Below, in pieces: positions 8,432 to 16,739 of a stretch of 64,000 nt of DNA. The DNA is from Methylobacterium nonmethylotrophicum (GTDB lineage: Bacteria > Pseudomonadota > Alphaproteobacteria > Rhizobiales > Beijerinckiaceae): positions 1 to 64,000 of the forward strand of contig NZ_SRLB01000015.1 in assembly GCF_004745635.1 (NCBI RefSeq), read 5' to 3'. Under the pieces are notes generated by a model, which saw only the letters and a list, made by a program, of their open reading frames with translations, was not told where the DNA came from and ran no database searches. The translations under genes were made by a program, and so were the position numbers. Every line of letters begins with the position of its first letter. The stretch's first letter is position 1.

Positions 8432-9523
8432 CTACGCGATCATCCCCCGCGCCTCTACCGGAATCGTCCCGACGATCGCGCCGTCCCGCACCGCCACCAG
8501 CGCGTCGACCATGTTGACGACGACGCAGACGTGGTTGGGCACCACCTCGACCAGGGTGCCGACCGCCGGTCGCTCGGGGCAGGCCGAGAGATCCAGGAAG
8601 CCGTGCTCCTCGGCGAAGGCCGCGATGCGGGCGCCCGGATGGTCGGGCAGGAGCCCGAACCCGTCGAGCCCGCCGCCGGTGTCGCTGGTCAGGGTCTTGG
8701 AGCCGGCATCCAGGATCCCGCGCTCGGGCGCCGCCCGGCTGACCACCCGCGCCAGGACCGCCAGGGCGCAATCCTGAAGCGTCGCGACGCCCGCCGCCAT
8801 CATCATGCGGTCGTTGAAGATCACGGTGCCGGCCCGGTGCTCGGTGGCGCCGCGGACCTGCCCGATCTCCGGCAGGTTCGGCGTGCCGCCGGTCGAGACG
8901 ATGCGGGCGGAGAGGCCGTGCGCCGCAAGCCCCGCCTGCGCCTCATCCAGGAAGCGCTGCGCAGAAGCAACGCCGCCGGTCGGCGGGTAGAGCAGCAGGC
9001 CCGCGAAGGCGAGGCCGGGCCGGCCCGCGATGTCGCGGGCGAGCGCCACCGCCTCGCCCGGGGTCTCGACGCCGGCGCGCCGGCGACCGGTGTCGCATTC
9101 CACCACCACGTCGAGGGTGCGCCCGCCGGCTCGCGCCGCCTCGGGCAGGCCCGCCACCGTCACCGGGTTGTCGGCCGCGACCGTGATCCGGGCGGCACTC
9201 TCGCGCAGGAGCCGGCCGAGGCGCCCGACCGCCTGCGGCCCGAGAAGGTTGTAGCTGATCAGGATGTCGTCGATGCCCGCCGCCGCCATCACCTCGGCCT
9301 CGCCGAGCTTCTGGCAGGTGACGCCGCGCGCGCCGGCCTCGATCTGCATCCGGGCGAGGACCGGGCTCTTGTGCGTCTTGACGTGAGGACGGTTGGCGAC
9401 GCCGCCGGCCTCGCAGGCGGCCTGGAGCCGCGCGATGTTGCGGGCCACCCGGTCGAGGTCGATCACGACCGCCGGCGTGCCGTAGCGGCGGGCGATCTCC
9501 TCGCGCAACGCCGGCGCGATCAC
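8432..9523 (-). CDS. D-serine dehydratase / D-threonine aldolase family PLP enzyme
   Basis: Fold-type III PLP enzyme of 363 residues. The PLP lysine lies in RPHVKTHK (about residues 46-52), in the alanine-racemase-like barrel, and the C-terminal domain carries PNHVC near residue 330. In this family the His-x-Cys pair binds zinc in eukaryotic-type D-serine dehydratase and D-threo-3-hydroxyaspartate dehydratase, while D-threonine aldolases have His-x-Asp. The HVC motif therefore points to a dehydratase (D-serine or a 3-hydroxy-D-amino acid to a keto acid) rather than an aldolase. The start codon is GTG. It is divergent from the diguanylate cyclase gene. Confidence 0.82.
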   Translation of the reverse strand: MIAPALREEIARRYGTPAVVIDLDRVARNIARLQAACEAGGVANRPHVKTHKSPVLARMQIEAGARGVTCQKLGEAEVMAAAGIDDILISYNLLGPQAVGRLGRLLRESAARITVAADNPVTVAGLPEAARAGGRTLDVVVECDTGRRRAGVETPGEAVALARDIAGRPGLAFAGLLLYPPTGGVASAQRFLDEAQAGLAAHGLSARIVSTGGTPNLPEIGQVRGATEHRAGTVIFNDRMMMAAGVATLQDCALAVLARVVSRAAPERGILDAGSKTLTSDTGGGLDGFGLLPDHPGARIAAFAEEHGFLDLSACPERPAVGTLVEVVPNHVCVVVNMVDALVAVRDGAIVGTIPVEARGMIA

Positions 9524-9743
9524 GTCGGCGACCCCGTGTGGCCCGGATCCCGGCGGGCTGTGTCGAGGATCATGTGGCGGCGCATCGTCGTCCCTCCTGC
9601 GGCAGGCGGCCCCGATCGTAGCCGGGTCCGGGCGCGCCGCCCACCGGCCGGCGCGACCTCACCCCGTCGCTGGCGCGCAACCTAATCTTAGACATAGGGT
9701 CCTACACCGTGCGGGAGGCCCAGCACCGCGCAACGGAGCGCCG

Positions 9744-11267
9744 ATGCATCATCGACCCCCCAGTCGACGCTCCGCCGTGTCCCGCACGCTGGCCGGGTCG
9801 ATCATCGCCGTCACCCTGGTGATCGGGGCGGCCTCCGCCCTGATGGTGATGCAGATGCGCCGCAGCGCCTGGGATCAGGTCGGCCGGGTGTCGCAGAACC
9901 TGCTGGAGGCGGTCGAGCACATGGTCGACCGCAACATCGAGCTCTACGACCTGTCGCTCCAGGCCGTGGTCGACGGCCTGCGCAACCCGGAGGTCGACGG
10001 GATCGCGCCGGAATTGCGCCAGATGATCCTGTTCGACCGCGCCGCCACGGCGAACGGCCTCGGCGCGATCCTGGCCCTCGACCCGCAGGGACAGGCCTTC
10101 GTCGATTCGAGCGCCATCGTGCCGCGCCCGCTGCGCTTTCCCGATGCGGATTTCTTCCTCGTCCACAAGCAGCGGGAGGATGCGGACCTCTACATCGGCA
10201 AGCCGCTGCGGATGGAGCCGGACGGGCGCTGGGTGATCCCGCTCAGCCGGCGCCTCACCTACGCGGACGGGGCCTTCGCGGGCGTCGTGGTCGGCACGAT
10301 CGACATCGGCTACTTCAACGCGTTGTTCCGCCGCCTCAGCCTCGGCGAGCGCAGCCGCATCGCGTTCTTCCGCGACAGCGGCGAGCTTCTCGTCCGCAGC
10401 CCGCCGATGGAGGGCACGATCGGCCGCAACCTGCGGGAGGCGGCGCATTTCCCCCGCTTCTTCGAGAGCCGCGCGGGCCAGTTCGTCGCGACCGGCTACA
10501 CCGAGGCGATCGAAGGGCTGTTCAGCTACAGCCGGATCGGCGACCGCGCCCTCATCGCCACGGTGGTGGTGCCGACCGCGGCGATCGGGTCCCTGTGGCG
10601 GCCGAAGGCGGTCGCGATCATCGCCCTGGTGACGATCCTGTGCGGCGGCATGGTCGGGCTGACGCTGGTGCTCCAGCGCGAGCTCGAGCGGCGCAGCCGG
10701 GCCGAGGAGCAGGCGCTCGCCGCCAACCACGACCTCGCCCGGCTCGCCCATACCGACGGGCTCACCGCGCTGCCGAACCGGCGCCACTTCGACGAGGCCT
10801 TCTCGCGCGCGAGAGAGCAGGCGCGGGGGGCCGGCGGGCCGCTCTCCCTCGTCCTCCTCGATGCCGACCGCTTCAAGCGCTACAACGACACCTACGGGCA
10901 TCTCGCCGGGGACGAGGTCTTGCGCGCCGTCGCCCGGGTGCTGCAGCGTCAGGTCCGGGGCCCGGAGGAGGTCGCCTGCCGGATCGGCGGCGAGGAATTC
11001 GCCGTGCTGCTGCCGGGGAGCGCCGGCCCCGAGGCCGTCGCCCGGGCCGAGCGCATCCGCCGGGCGCTGGCGCGGCTGCAGATCCCGCATGTCGGCAACG
11101 AGGGCGGCATCGTCACCTTGAGCCTCGGCGTCGCCGAGGCCGTCCCGGGCGAGACCGGCGGGCAGTGCTTCTCGGCCGCCGACGCCGCGCTCTACGAGGC
11201 CAAGCGCCAGGGGCGCAACCGCGTGGTGGCGCGGCCCGGCGGACCCGCGGCGGCCCAGGTTGCCTGA
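9744..11267 (+). CDS. Membrane-bound diguanylate cyclase with periplasmic sensor
   Basis: The 507-residue product has a first membrane helix at about residues 15-37, a periplasmic PDC/Cache-like sensor region to about 285, a second helix at about 290-312, and a GGDEF domain to the C-terminus. The active-site signature is GGEEF at about residues 414-418, consistent with synthesis of cyclic di-GMP. The usual inhibitory RxxD motif five residues upstream is not present (GPEE occupies that position), so product feedback may be lost. No EAL domain is fused. Confidence 0.9.
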   Translation: MHHRPPSRRSAVSRTLAGSIIAVTLVIGAASALMVMQMRRSAWDQVGRVSQNLLEAVEHMVDRNIELYDLSLQAVVDGLRNPEVDGIAPELRQMILFDRAATANGLGAILALDPQGQAFVDSSAIVPRPLRFPDADFFLVHKQREDADLYIGKPLRMEPDGRWVIPLSRRLTYADGAFAGVVVGTIDIGYFNALFRRLSLGERSRIAFFRDSGELLVRSPPMEGTIGRNLREAAHFPRFFESRAGQFVATGYTEAIEGLFSYSRIGDRALIATVVVPTAAIGSLWRPKAVAIIALVTILCGGMVGLTLVLQRELERRSRAEEQALAANHDLARLAHTDGLTALPNRRHFDEAFSRAREQARGAGGPLSLVLLDADRFKRYNDTYGHLAGDEVLRAVARVLQRQVRGPEEVACRIGGEEFAVLLPGSAGPEAVARAERIRRALARLQIPHVGNEGGIVTLSLGVAEAVPGETGGQCFSAADAALYEAKRQGRNRVVARPGGPAAAQVA

Positions 11268-11385
11268 TCCCGCCCGGTCTGCCGGCTGGCGCATGGTGCA
11301 GGATGGCCGGATCGGCTAGAGCTTGGCCGGGCCGCTCGGGCGCTTCGAGGAGCGCGCAGGCGCCGAGAGGGGGAGAGCGAGGCCG

Positions 11386-11838
11386 TTGGCGCTCGACGAC
11401 GACATCGCGATCCTGGCGGCGGCCCCGCTCTTCGGACTGATGAACCGGGACGCCCTGCGGCTGATCTCGTTCGCGGCCGAACGCCGGCGGCTGGAGCCCG
11501 GCGCCGTGCTGTTCTCCCGCGGCGAGACGGCCGAGGGCGGCTTCGTGGTGACCCGCGGCACGGTGGTGCTGGAGCCCCGCTCCCCCGGCGGCACCCCGGT
11601 CGAGGCCGGCCCCGCTTCCCTGATCGGCCAGGCCGCCCTGTTCATCCCCCTCGAGCGGCCGACCACCGCGCGGGCCGGCCCCGGGCCGGTCGAGGTCATG
11701 GCGGTCACCCAGGCGGTGATGCGCCGGGTGCTCGAGGTGTTTCCCGACGCCGCCGCGGTGATTCACGACGCGCTCGCCGACGAGCTCGCGGCCCTGACCC
11801 GGGCCTTCGCCGGCAGCCGCGCCGCGGACCCGACGTGA
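11386..11838 (+). CDS. Cyclic nucleotide-binding (cNMP) domain protein
   Basis: A Crp-type cyclic-nucleotide-binding beta-barrel makes up nearly the whole 150-residue protein: LAAAPLFGLMNRDALRLI, then GAVLFSRGETAEGGFVVTRG and the later SLIGQAALF. No helix-turn-helix follows, so it is a stand-alone sensor module rather than a transcription factor. I chose the TTG at 11386 because a GAGAGGGGG/AGCGAGG ribosome site precedes it; an in-frame TTG at 11323 is the alternative. It lies between a diguanylate cyclase gene and dapD. Confidence 0.75.
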   Translation: MALDDDIAILAAAPLFGLMNRDALRLISFAAERRRLEPGAVLFSRGETAEGGFVVTRGTVVLEPRSPGGTPVEAGPASLIGQAALFIPLERPTTARAGPGPVEVMAVTQAVMRRVLEVFPDAAAVIHDALADELAALTRAFAGSRAADPT

Positions 11839-11902
11839 CAGCGCCCGGCGGGCTTTGCTAGAGGGGACGCCGATCCCTCTCTCCCGCCCTGGACCTCGCC
11901 CC

Positions 11903-12748
11903 ATGTCGCACGCCGATCTCGCCCGGACCATCGAAGCCGCCTGGGAGGACCGCGCGACGATCGGCGCGGACACGCGCGGGCCCGTGCGCGAGGCGGTCGA
12001 GGCCGCCCTGGCGCTGCTCGATTCCGGCGAGGCGCGCGTCGCCGAGAAGGCCGGGGGCGAGGACTGGCACGTCAACCAGTGGCTCAAGAAGGCGGTGCTG
12101 CTTTCCTTCCGCCTCAACGACATGGCGGTGATCCCGGGCGGACCCGGCGGCGCGGCCTGGTGGGACAAGGTCCCGTCGAAGTTCGAGGGCTGGGATGCCG
12201 CGCGCTTCCGCGCCGCGGGCTTCCGGGCGGTGCCGGGCGCGGTGGTGCGCCGGGGCGCCCATATCGCCGCCGGCGCGGTGCTGATGCCCTCCTTCGTCAA
12301 TCTCGGTGCGTATGTGGGCGAGGGCACGATGGTCGACACCTGGGCGACGATCGGCTCCTGCGCGCAGGTGGGCAAGAACTGCCACATCTCGGGCGGCGCC
12401 GGCATCGCCGGCGTGCTCGAGCCGCTCCAGGCCAACCCGGTCATCATCGAGGACAACTGCTTCATCGGCGCCCGCGCCGAGGTGGCCGAGGGCGTGATCG
12501 TCGGCGAGGGCAGCGTGCTGTCGATGGGCGTCTATATCGGCGCCTCGACCAAGATCATCGACCGGGCCACCGGCGAGGTCTCCTACGGCCGCGTGCCGCC
12601 CTACTCGGTGGTGGTGTCGGGCACGCAGCCCGGCAAGGCGCTGCCGGACGGCACTCCCGGCCCGTCGCTCTACTGCGCCGTCATCGTCAAGCGCGTCGAT
12701 GCCGGCACCCGGGCCAAGACCGGCATCAACGAGCTCCTGCGGGACTGA
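11903..12748 (+). CDS. dapD: Tetrahydrodipicolinate N-succinyltransferase
   Basis: DapD succinylates 2,3,4,5-tetrahydrodipicolinate in the succinylase branch of lysine and diaminopimelate synthesis. The 281-residue product has an N-terminal helical domain (VNQWLKKAVLLSFRL) and a left-handed beta-helix of hexapeptide repeats (GAHIAAGAVLMPSFVNLGAY, GKNCHISGGAGI, NCFIGARAEVAEGVIVGEG). I set the start at the ATG at 11903 (MSHADL), not an upstream in-frame codon. The eleven bases around its stop codon (TGCGGGACTGA) are repeated 18 bases further on. Confidence 0.96.
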   Translation: MSHADLARTIEAAWEDRATIGADTRGPVREAVEAALALLDSGEARVAEKAGGEDWHVNQWLKKAVLLSFRLNDMAVIPGGPGGAAWWDKVPSKFEGWDAARFRAAGFRAVPGAVVRRGAHIAAGAVLMPSFVNLGAYVGEGTMVDTWATIGSCAQVGKNCHISGGAGIAGVLEPLQANPVIIEDNCFIGARAEVAEGVIVGEGSVLSMGVYIGASTKIIDRATGEVSYGRVPPYSVVVSGTQPGKALPDGTPGPSLYCAVIVKRVDAGTRAKTGINELLRD

Positions 12749-12787
12749 CGCCCCGTGCGGGACTGAGGCGTCCTGCGTCGCGGTCCG

Positions 12788-13654
12788 TCAGACCGCCACG
12801 TTGTCGATGAGGCGCGTGCGGCCGAGATAGGCCGCCGCCAGCACCCGCGCCGGTCCCTCGACGCGATCGAGCGGCGCCAGGCTCTCGGCATCGTTCACCG
12901 ACAGGTACTGCACCGGCGAGAACCCCGCCGCCTCGAGCGCCGCCCGGCCCTGGGCCAGGGCGGGAGCGGTCTCGCCGCCGCCGCGCACGGCCTCGGCCAC
13001 CTGCTGCAGCACCGCGTGCATCACGGGCGCCACCCGCCGCTCCTCGGCCGAGAGGTAGCGGTTGCGGGACGACATCGCGAGGCCGTCGGCCTCGCGGAAG
13101 GTCGGCGCGCCCTCGATCGCGACCGGGATGTCGAGGTCGCGGGCAGCGCGCCGGATCACCTGGAGCTGCTGAAAATCCTTCTCGCCGAACAGCGCCCGGT
13201 CCGGCAGGCCTTGCAGCAGCAGCTTCGTCACCACGGTGGCGACGCCGGCGAAGTGCCCCGGACGCAGGGGGCCGCACAGCACCTCCGTGAGCCCCGCCAC
13301 CGTCACGGTGGTGGCGAATCCCGGCGGGTACATCGTCGCCACCTCCGGCAGGAAGGCGGCATCCGCCCCGACCTCCGCCAGGAGGGCGAGGTCGGCTTCC
13401 AGGACGCGGGGATAGCGGGAGAAGTCCTCGTTCGGGCCGAACTGCGTCGGGTTGACGAAGATGCTGACCACGACCCGCCGGCAGCGCGCCTGCGCCCGCC
13501 GCACCAGGGACAGGTGCCCCTCGTGCAGCGCCCCCATGGTCGGCACCAGCGCCACGCCCTCGCCGGCCGCTCGCCAGGCCCGCACCTGGGCCCGCAGCGC
13601 GGCGACGTCGCCGAGCCGCAGGACGGGGCCGGGAGGGGAGGGGGACGGGGTCAT
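12788..13654 (-). CDS. panC: Pantothenate synthetase
   Basis: PanC joins D-pantoate to beta-alanine using ATP to make pantothenate, the coenzyme A precursor. The 288-residue product shows the HIGH-like nucleotide-binding segment VPTMGALHEGHLSLV, the SIFVNPTQFGPNEDF motif, FGEKDFQQL and the KMSKS-like segment AMSSRNRYLS. Start at 13654 (MTPSP) fits the known N-terminus; an open frame extends to 13870 but is low-complexity. It is convergent with dapD. Confidence 0.96.
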   Translation of the reverse strand: MTPSPSPPGPVLRLGDVAALRAQVRAWRAAGEGVALVPTMGALHEGHLSLVRRAQARCRRVVVSIFVNPTQFGPNEDFSRYPRVLEADLALLAEVGADAAFLPEVATMYPPGFATTVTVAGLTEVLCGPLRPGHFAGVATVVTKLLLQGLPDRALFGEKDFQQLQVIRRAARDLDIPVAIEGAPTFREADGLAMSSRNRYLSAEERRVAPVMHAVLQQVAEAVRGGGETAPALAQGRAALEAAGFSPVQYLSVNDAESLAPLDRVEGPARVLAAAYLGRTRLIDNVAV

Positions 13655-13864
13655 CGCGGGCGCTCCGGTCGGTCGAATCGGCGCGACCGTAATCGGGGCG
13701 GGGGCAGGGCGCCAGGGTGGCGCGGGGTGAGGATGCGGGCATGATCCGCTTCGGATTTGCCGGTCGTCGTCACGGCTGGGAAACTCGGCCCTTCGGCCCA
13801 GCACTCTCTCTCGAGAATGATACCTTGGGTAACATGAGATGAATCGCTGAGGTCGAGCCGGAAC

Positions 13865-14290
13865 GTGCACGCGCAGGAAACTCTCTACCCGCTCGCGTTC
13901 TTCATCAATGCCACTCCTCTCTCGCTCAAGGCAAAGGCAGCCTCAAGGGCGCGCTGGTCGGAGACCGTCAGACACGCGGCCCGGGCACGCATCGACGCGA
14001 CGGACGAACTCGGTTTCGTCCAGGAAGGGCCGTTCAGCCTCACGATCTACTACTTCCCGAGCGCGCCGATGGTGGGCGACGTCGACAATATCGTGAAACC
14101 GATCATGGATGCACTGATTCACCTGGCCTATAACGACGATCGCTCGATCGAGCGCGTCCTCGTGCAGAAGCTGGAGCCGGGCGTCGACTGGAGTTTCGCG
14201 CAGCCGAGCGCTCAACTGACCGGTGCTCTGCTCATCGCGCCGCCGGTCGTCTATATCCGTATCGACGACCTGAGCTGGAGGACGGCCTGA
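13865..14290 (+). CDS. RusA-family Holliday-junction resolvase-like protein
   Basis: The 141-residue product carries the RusA signature: GDVDNIVKPIMDAL at residues 71-84 followed by YNDDRSI at 89-95. The acidic metal ligands expected in RusA (Asp72, Asp74 and an Asp of the DD pair) and the lysine are all present, so it is probably active. RusA proteins cut four-way DNA junctions and are mostly phage-derived, but no phage genes lie nearby. The start is GTG. Its stop overlaps the next gene's ATG by one base (TGATG), so the two are cotranslated. Confidence 0.82.
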   Translation: MHAQETLYPLAFFINATPLSLKAKAASRARWSETVRHAARARIDATDELGFVQEGPFSLTIYYFPSAPMVGDVDNIVKPIMDALIHLAYNDDRSIERVLVQKLEPGVDWSFAQPSAQLTGALLIAPPVVYIRIDDLSWRTA

Positions 14291-14952
14291 TGACCCCATC
14301 GCTGCGATCCCGCGACGGCGAGGCCGAGCGGCGTTTCGTCGAGACCCTGCGCGCGCGCTACGAGCAGGCCGGCTTCTCGTTCCAGGCCGAGCCCGACGCC
14401 GATCAGCTGCCCGATTTCCTGGAGGGCTACCGGCCCGATGCGATCGCCCGGAAGCCCGGAGAGAACGTCGCCATCGACGTGAGGCGCGGGCCGGGCCCGT
14501 CGGAACCGCCGCTGCCGGCCGTCCGCCGGCTGTTCGAGGGTCATCCCGACTGGCGCCTCCACGTCGCGTTCATGGCGAGCGACCCGCTCAAGGCGTTCCC
14601 GATCCCGCGGGCCGATCCGGCCGAGATCCGCGTGCAGGAGGCGGAGGTCCGGGCGCTCCACGCCGCGGGCCACCGTCGGCCCGCCTTCGTCCTGGCCTGG
14701 GCGCTGCTGGAAGCAGCGCTGCGAGCCACCCGCGACGGGGCCGACCGCGCGCATTCACCCGGCACCGTCGTGCAGGCCCTGGCGATGAACGGCCTGGTCG
14801 ATCCGGAAACCGAGCGGGACCTGCGTGCCCTGGTCCCGCTCCGGAACCGGATCGTGCACGGCGACCTCGCGGTCGACCCCTCGGACCACGACATCGCGTT
14901 GGTCCTCGCGGCGGTCCGGGCGGTGCTGAGCGAGGAGGCAGTCCACCCGTGA
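14290..14952 (+). CDS. Putative PD-(D/E)XK-like nuclease fused to a HEPN-like domain
   Basis: No close named family is obvious. The N-terminal half (about residues 10-105) resembles restriction-endonuclease-like folds: an early Glu (GEAERRF), GYRPDAIA with Pro49-Asp50, then VAIDVRR with Asp63 and Arg65 where the catalytic Lys would be. The C-terminal half (about 125-215) is helical and ends with LRNRIVHGD, the Rx4H signature of HEPN RNases (Arg185 to His190). HEPN domains are frequent in toxins and defence systems. It overlaps the RusA-like gene and the HD gene on both sides. Catalytic activity of the first domain is uncertain because Lys is replaced by Arg. Confidence 0.6.
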   Translation: MTPSLRSRDGEAERRFVETLRARYEQAGFSFQAEPDADQLPDFLEGYRPDAIARKPGENVAIDVRRGPGPSEPPLPAVRRLFEGHPDWRLHVAFMASDPLKAFPIPRADPAEIRVQEAEVRALHAAGHRRPAFVLAWALLEAALRATRDGADRAHSPGTVVQALAMNGLVDPETERDLRALVPLRNRIVHGDLAVDPSDHDIALVLAAVRAVLSEEAVHP

Positions 14953-15521
14953 CCCCCGACGACCTCGCCGGCACCCTCGACTTCCTGCGGCGGGCCGAGG
15001 CGCTCAAGAGCACGCTGCGCAGCGGCACCACCGCGTCCGGCCGGCAGGAGAGCACGGCCGAGCACACCTGACGGCTCTGCCTGATGGTGATGGTGCTGGC
15101 CGACGGCCTCCCGGGGATCGACGCGCTCAGGCTCCTCAAGATGTGCCTCGTCCACGACCTCGGCGAGGCTCTGGGCGGCGACATCCCGGCGACCGATCCC
15201 CGCGCGGCGGACAAGACCGCGCAGGAGCGGCGCGACCTCGAAGGCCTGACCGCGCCGCTGCCGCCGGCGCGCCGGGACGAGATCCTGGGATTATGGGAGG
15301 AATACGAGGCCGGCACCTCGCCGGAAGCGGTCCTGGCCAAGGGATTCGACAAGCTGGAGACGATCCTCCAGCACAACCAGGGCCTCAACCCGCCGGGCTT
15401 CGACTACGCCTTCAACCTCGTCTACGGCGCCAAGCACACCGCCCGCCATCCGCTGACGGCGGCGGTTCGGGCGGTGCTCGACGCGGAGACCCGGGCGCGC
15501 GCGACCCGGCCTGCCGAATAG
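14949..15521 (+). pseudogene. HD-domain phosphohydrolase (YfbR-like) with in-frame TGA
   Basis: Read from the GTG at 14949 (overlapping the previous stop, GTGA), the frame encodes an HD-domain 5'-nucleotidase-like protein of about 190 residues, but codon 41 (15069-15071) is TGA. It falls in ESTAEHT*RLCLM, where relatives usually have a tryptophan after AEHT/S, so a single base change TGG to TGA explains it. The remaining frame is intact: VHDLGE holds the HD pair. A restart at ATG 15084 would lose the first metal-binding His39. It is either a recent nonsense mutation, a sequencing error, or, less likely, readthrough. Confidence 0.75.
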
Positions 15522-15529
15522 GGCTCGGC

Positions 15530-16216
15530 TCAGGCTCGGCCTGCCTGCAGCCGGAGCGCGGCATCTTGCCGGGCCCGGGAGGCGGCCACTGCGGCGGCAA
15601 GGCCGACCGCCGGGCTGCCGAGGGGGCGTACCGCTTCGGGAAGCAGTGCGGCGGCACCGGCCATGGACGCCTGCGCCAGGGCGACCCGCGCGGCGCCCTG
15701 CGCCTTCGCGGCGCGGGCGGCATCGGCGGTCAGCGCCCAGTAGCGATCGCGGTCGCCCGCCCTGAAAGCGTCCCAGGCGTGAGGCACGACCTGCACGCTC
15801 ACCTCCGCCCCCGTCGCCCGCGCCGCCGCCTCGAACAGGCGCCGGGTCGGTTCGACCGTCGTCTCGACGGCGCACAGGACGACGACCCTGCCGCCCTCCC
15901 TCACGGCCTCGGCGGCAAGGGCCGCATCGACCCGCAGGATCGCGACCGGAGCGTCCCGGGAGGCGGCCTCCGCCGCCGGACCCAGGGTCGAGCAGGTCAG
16001 CAGAACCGCATCGGCCTCCGCGGACAGGCTCTGCAGGATCGCGACGGTCTGGGCGGCGATCTCGGGGGTGAGCCGTCCTTCCCGCTCGGCGGCGGCGAGG
16101 AGGTCGGGACGCACCGTGTGGCGCAGGCTGACCTCGGCCAGTCCGGCCGTCCTCAGCGCCGCGTCGAAGACGGCGGCGTTGCTGTCGACCGTGTGCAGGC
16201 AGGCGATGCGGATCAT
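15530..16216 (-). CDS. Aspartate/glutamate racemase superfamily protein
   Basis: The 228-residue protein has the two-lobe racemase fold: N-terminal MIRIACLHTVDSN, then LLTCSTLGPAA with a cysteine at about residue 75, and a second lobe ending in VALAQASMAGA, where the second catalytic cysteine of true racemases is an alanine. It therefore has one of the two cysteines. The substrate cannot be named from sequence. The start at 16216 (MIRIA) is chosen over an in-frame ATG at 16270. It is convergent with the HD gene, eight bases apart. Confidence 0.8.
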   Translation of the reverse strand: MIRIACLHTVDSNAAVFDAALRTAGLAEVSLRHTVRPDLLAAAEREGRLTPEIAAQTVAILQSLSAEADAVLLTCSTLGPAAEAASRDAPVAILRVDAALAAEAVREGGRVVVLCAVETTVEPTRRLFEAAARATGAEVSVQVVPHAWDAFRAGDRDRYWALTADAARAAKAQGAARVALAQASMAGAAALLPEAVRPLGSPAVGLAAAVAASRARQDAALRLQAGRA

Positions 16217-16327
16217 GACGGCGCTCCGAGGCAGGCGGCACGCGCTAACCGAACGGCGCCGCGCCGACAAGGTCCGGACCGCCCTGCCGCTCGTCCCCGC
16301 CGCCCGGCATCCCTCCGTGCGATGTGG

Positions 16328-16675
16328 TTACAGGCATCGCCCGCCCCGTCGGCGCCCATACGGGTCGTCGACGCCGCGCGGCGGGGGAAAGCCGTAATAG
16401 CTCGGCTTGCCGAGGCCGAAGGGCGAGCCGACATAGGTGGGGTCGCCCGGCGCATTCGTCGGGACGAAGCCCTGGCCCGGCGGGCAGGCGGGGCCGGCGC
16501 GGGTCGCGGGCGAGGCATCGCTGTCGCCGCGCGGAAAGTAGCGGGGACCCGGAGCATAGCCCGGTGCCGGGCGCGGCTCGGGCCAGTAGCCCGGCTCCGC
16601 CATGTCGGCGGCCATCGCCGGCCCCGCGAGGCCGAGGGCGACCGCGCCCACCACGAGCCTCACGCCGTACCCCAT
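16328..16675 (-). CDS. Small exported proline/glycine-rich protein
   Basis: The 115-residue protein starts with a signal peptide (VRLVVGAVALGLAGPAMA, cleavage after AMA) and continues with a Pro/Gly/Tyr-rich low-complexity chain containing one paired-cysteine segment (ACPPGQGF, and Cys near the C-terminus, RGGRCL). I do not recognise a family; such proteins are common in Methylobacteriaceae. It probably resides in the periplasm or envelope. Confidence 0.6.
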   Translation of the reverse strand: MGYGVRLVVGAVALGLAGPAMAADMAEPGYWPEPRPAPGYAPGPRYFPRGDSDASPATRAGPACPPGQGFVPTNAPGDPTYVGSPFGLGKPSYYGFPPPRGVDDPYGRRRGGRCL

Positions 16676-16739
16676 GCGACCGCCCCGTCATCAGACCACG
16701 GCCGAGCCTTGCCGGATCATGGTTAACGGGGCGTTTGCG

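Noticed and set aside
13865..14290. RusA as evidence of a prophage
   Set aside because: No capsid, terminase, integrase, portal or repressor genes lie near it; flanking genes are panC and a racemase-family gene.
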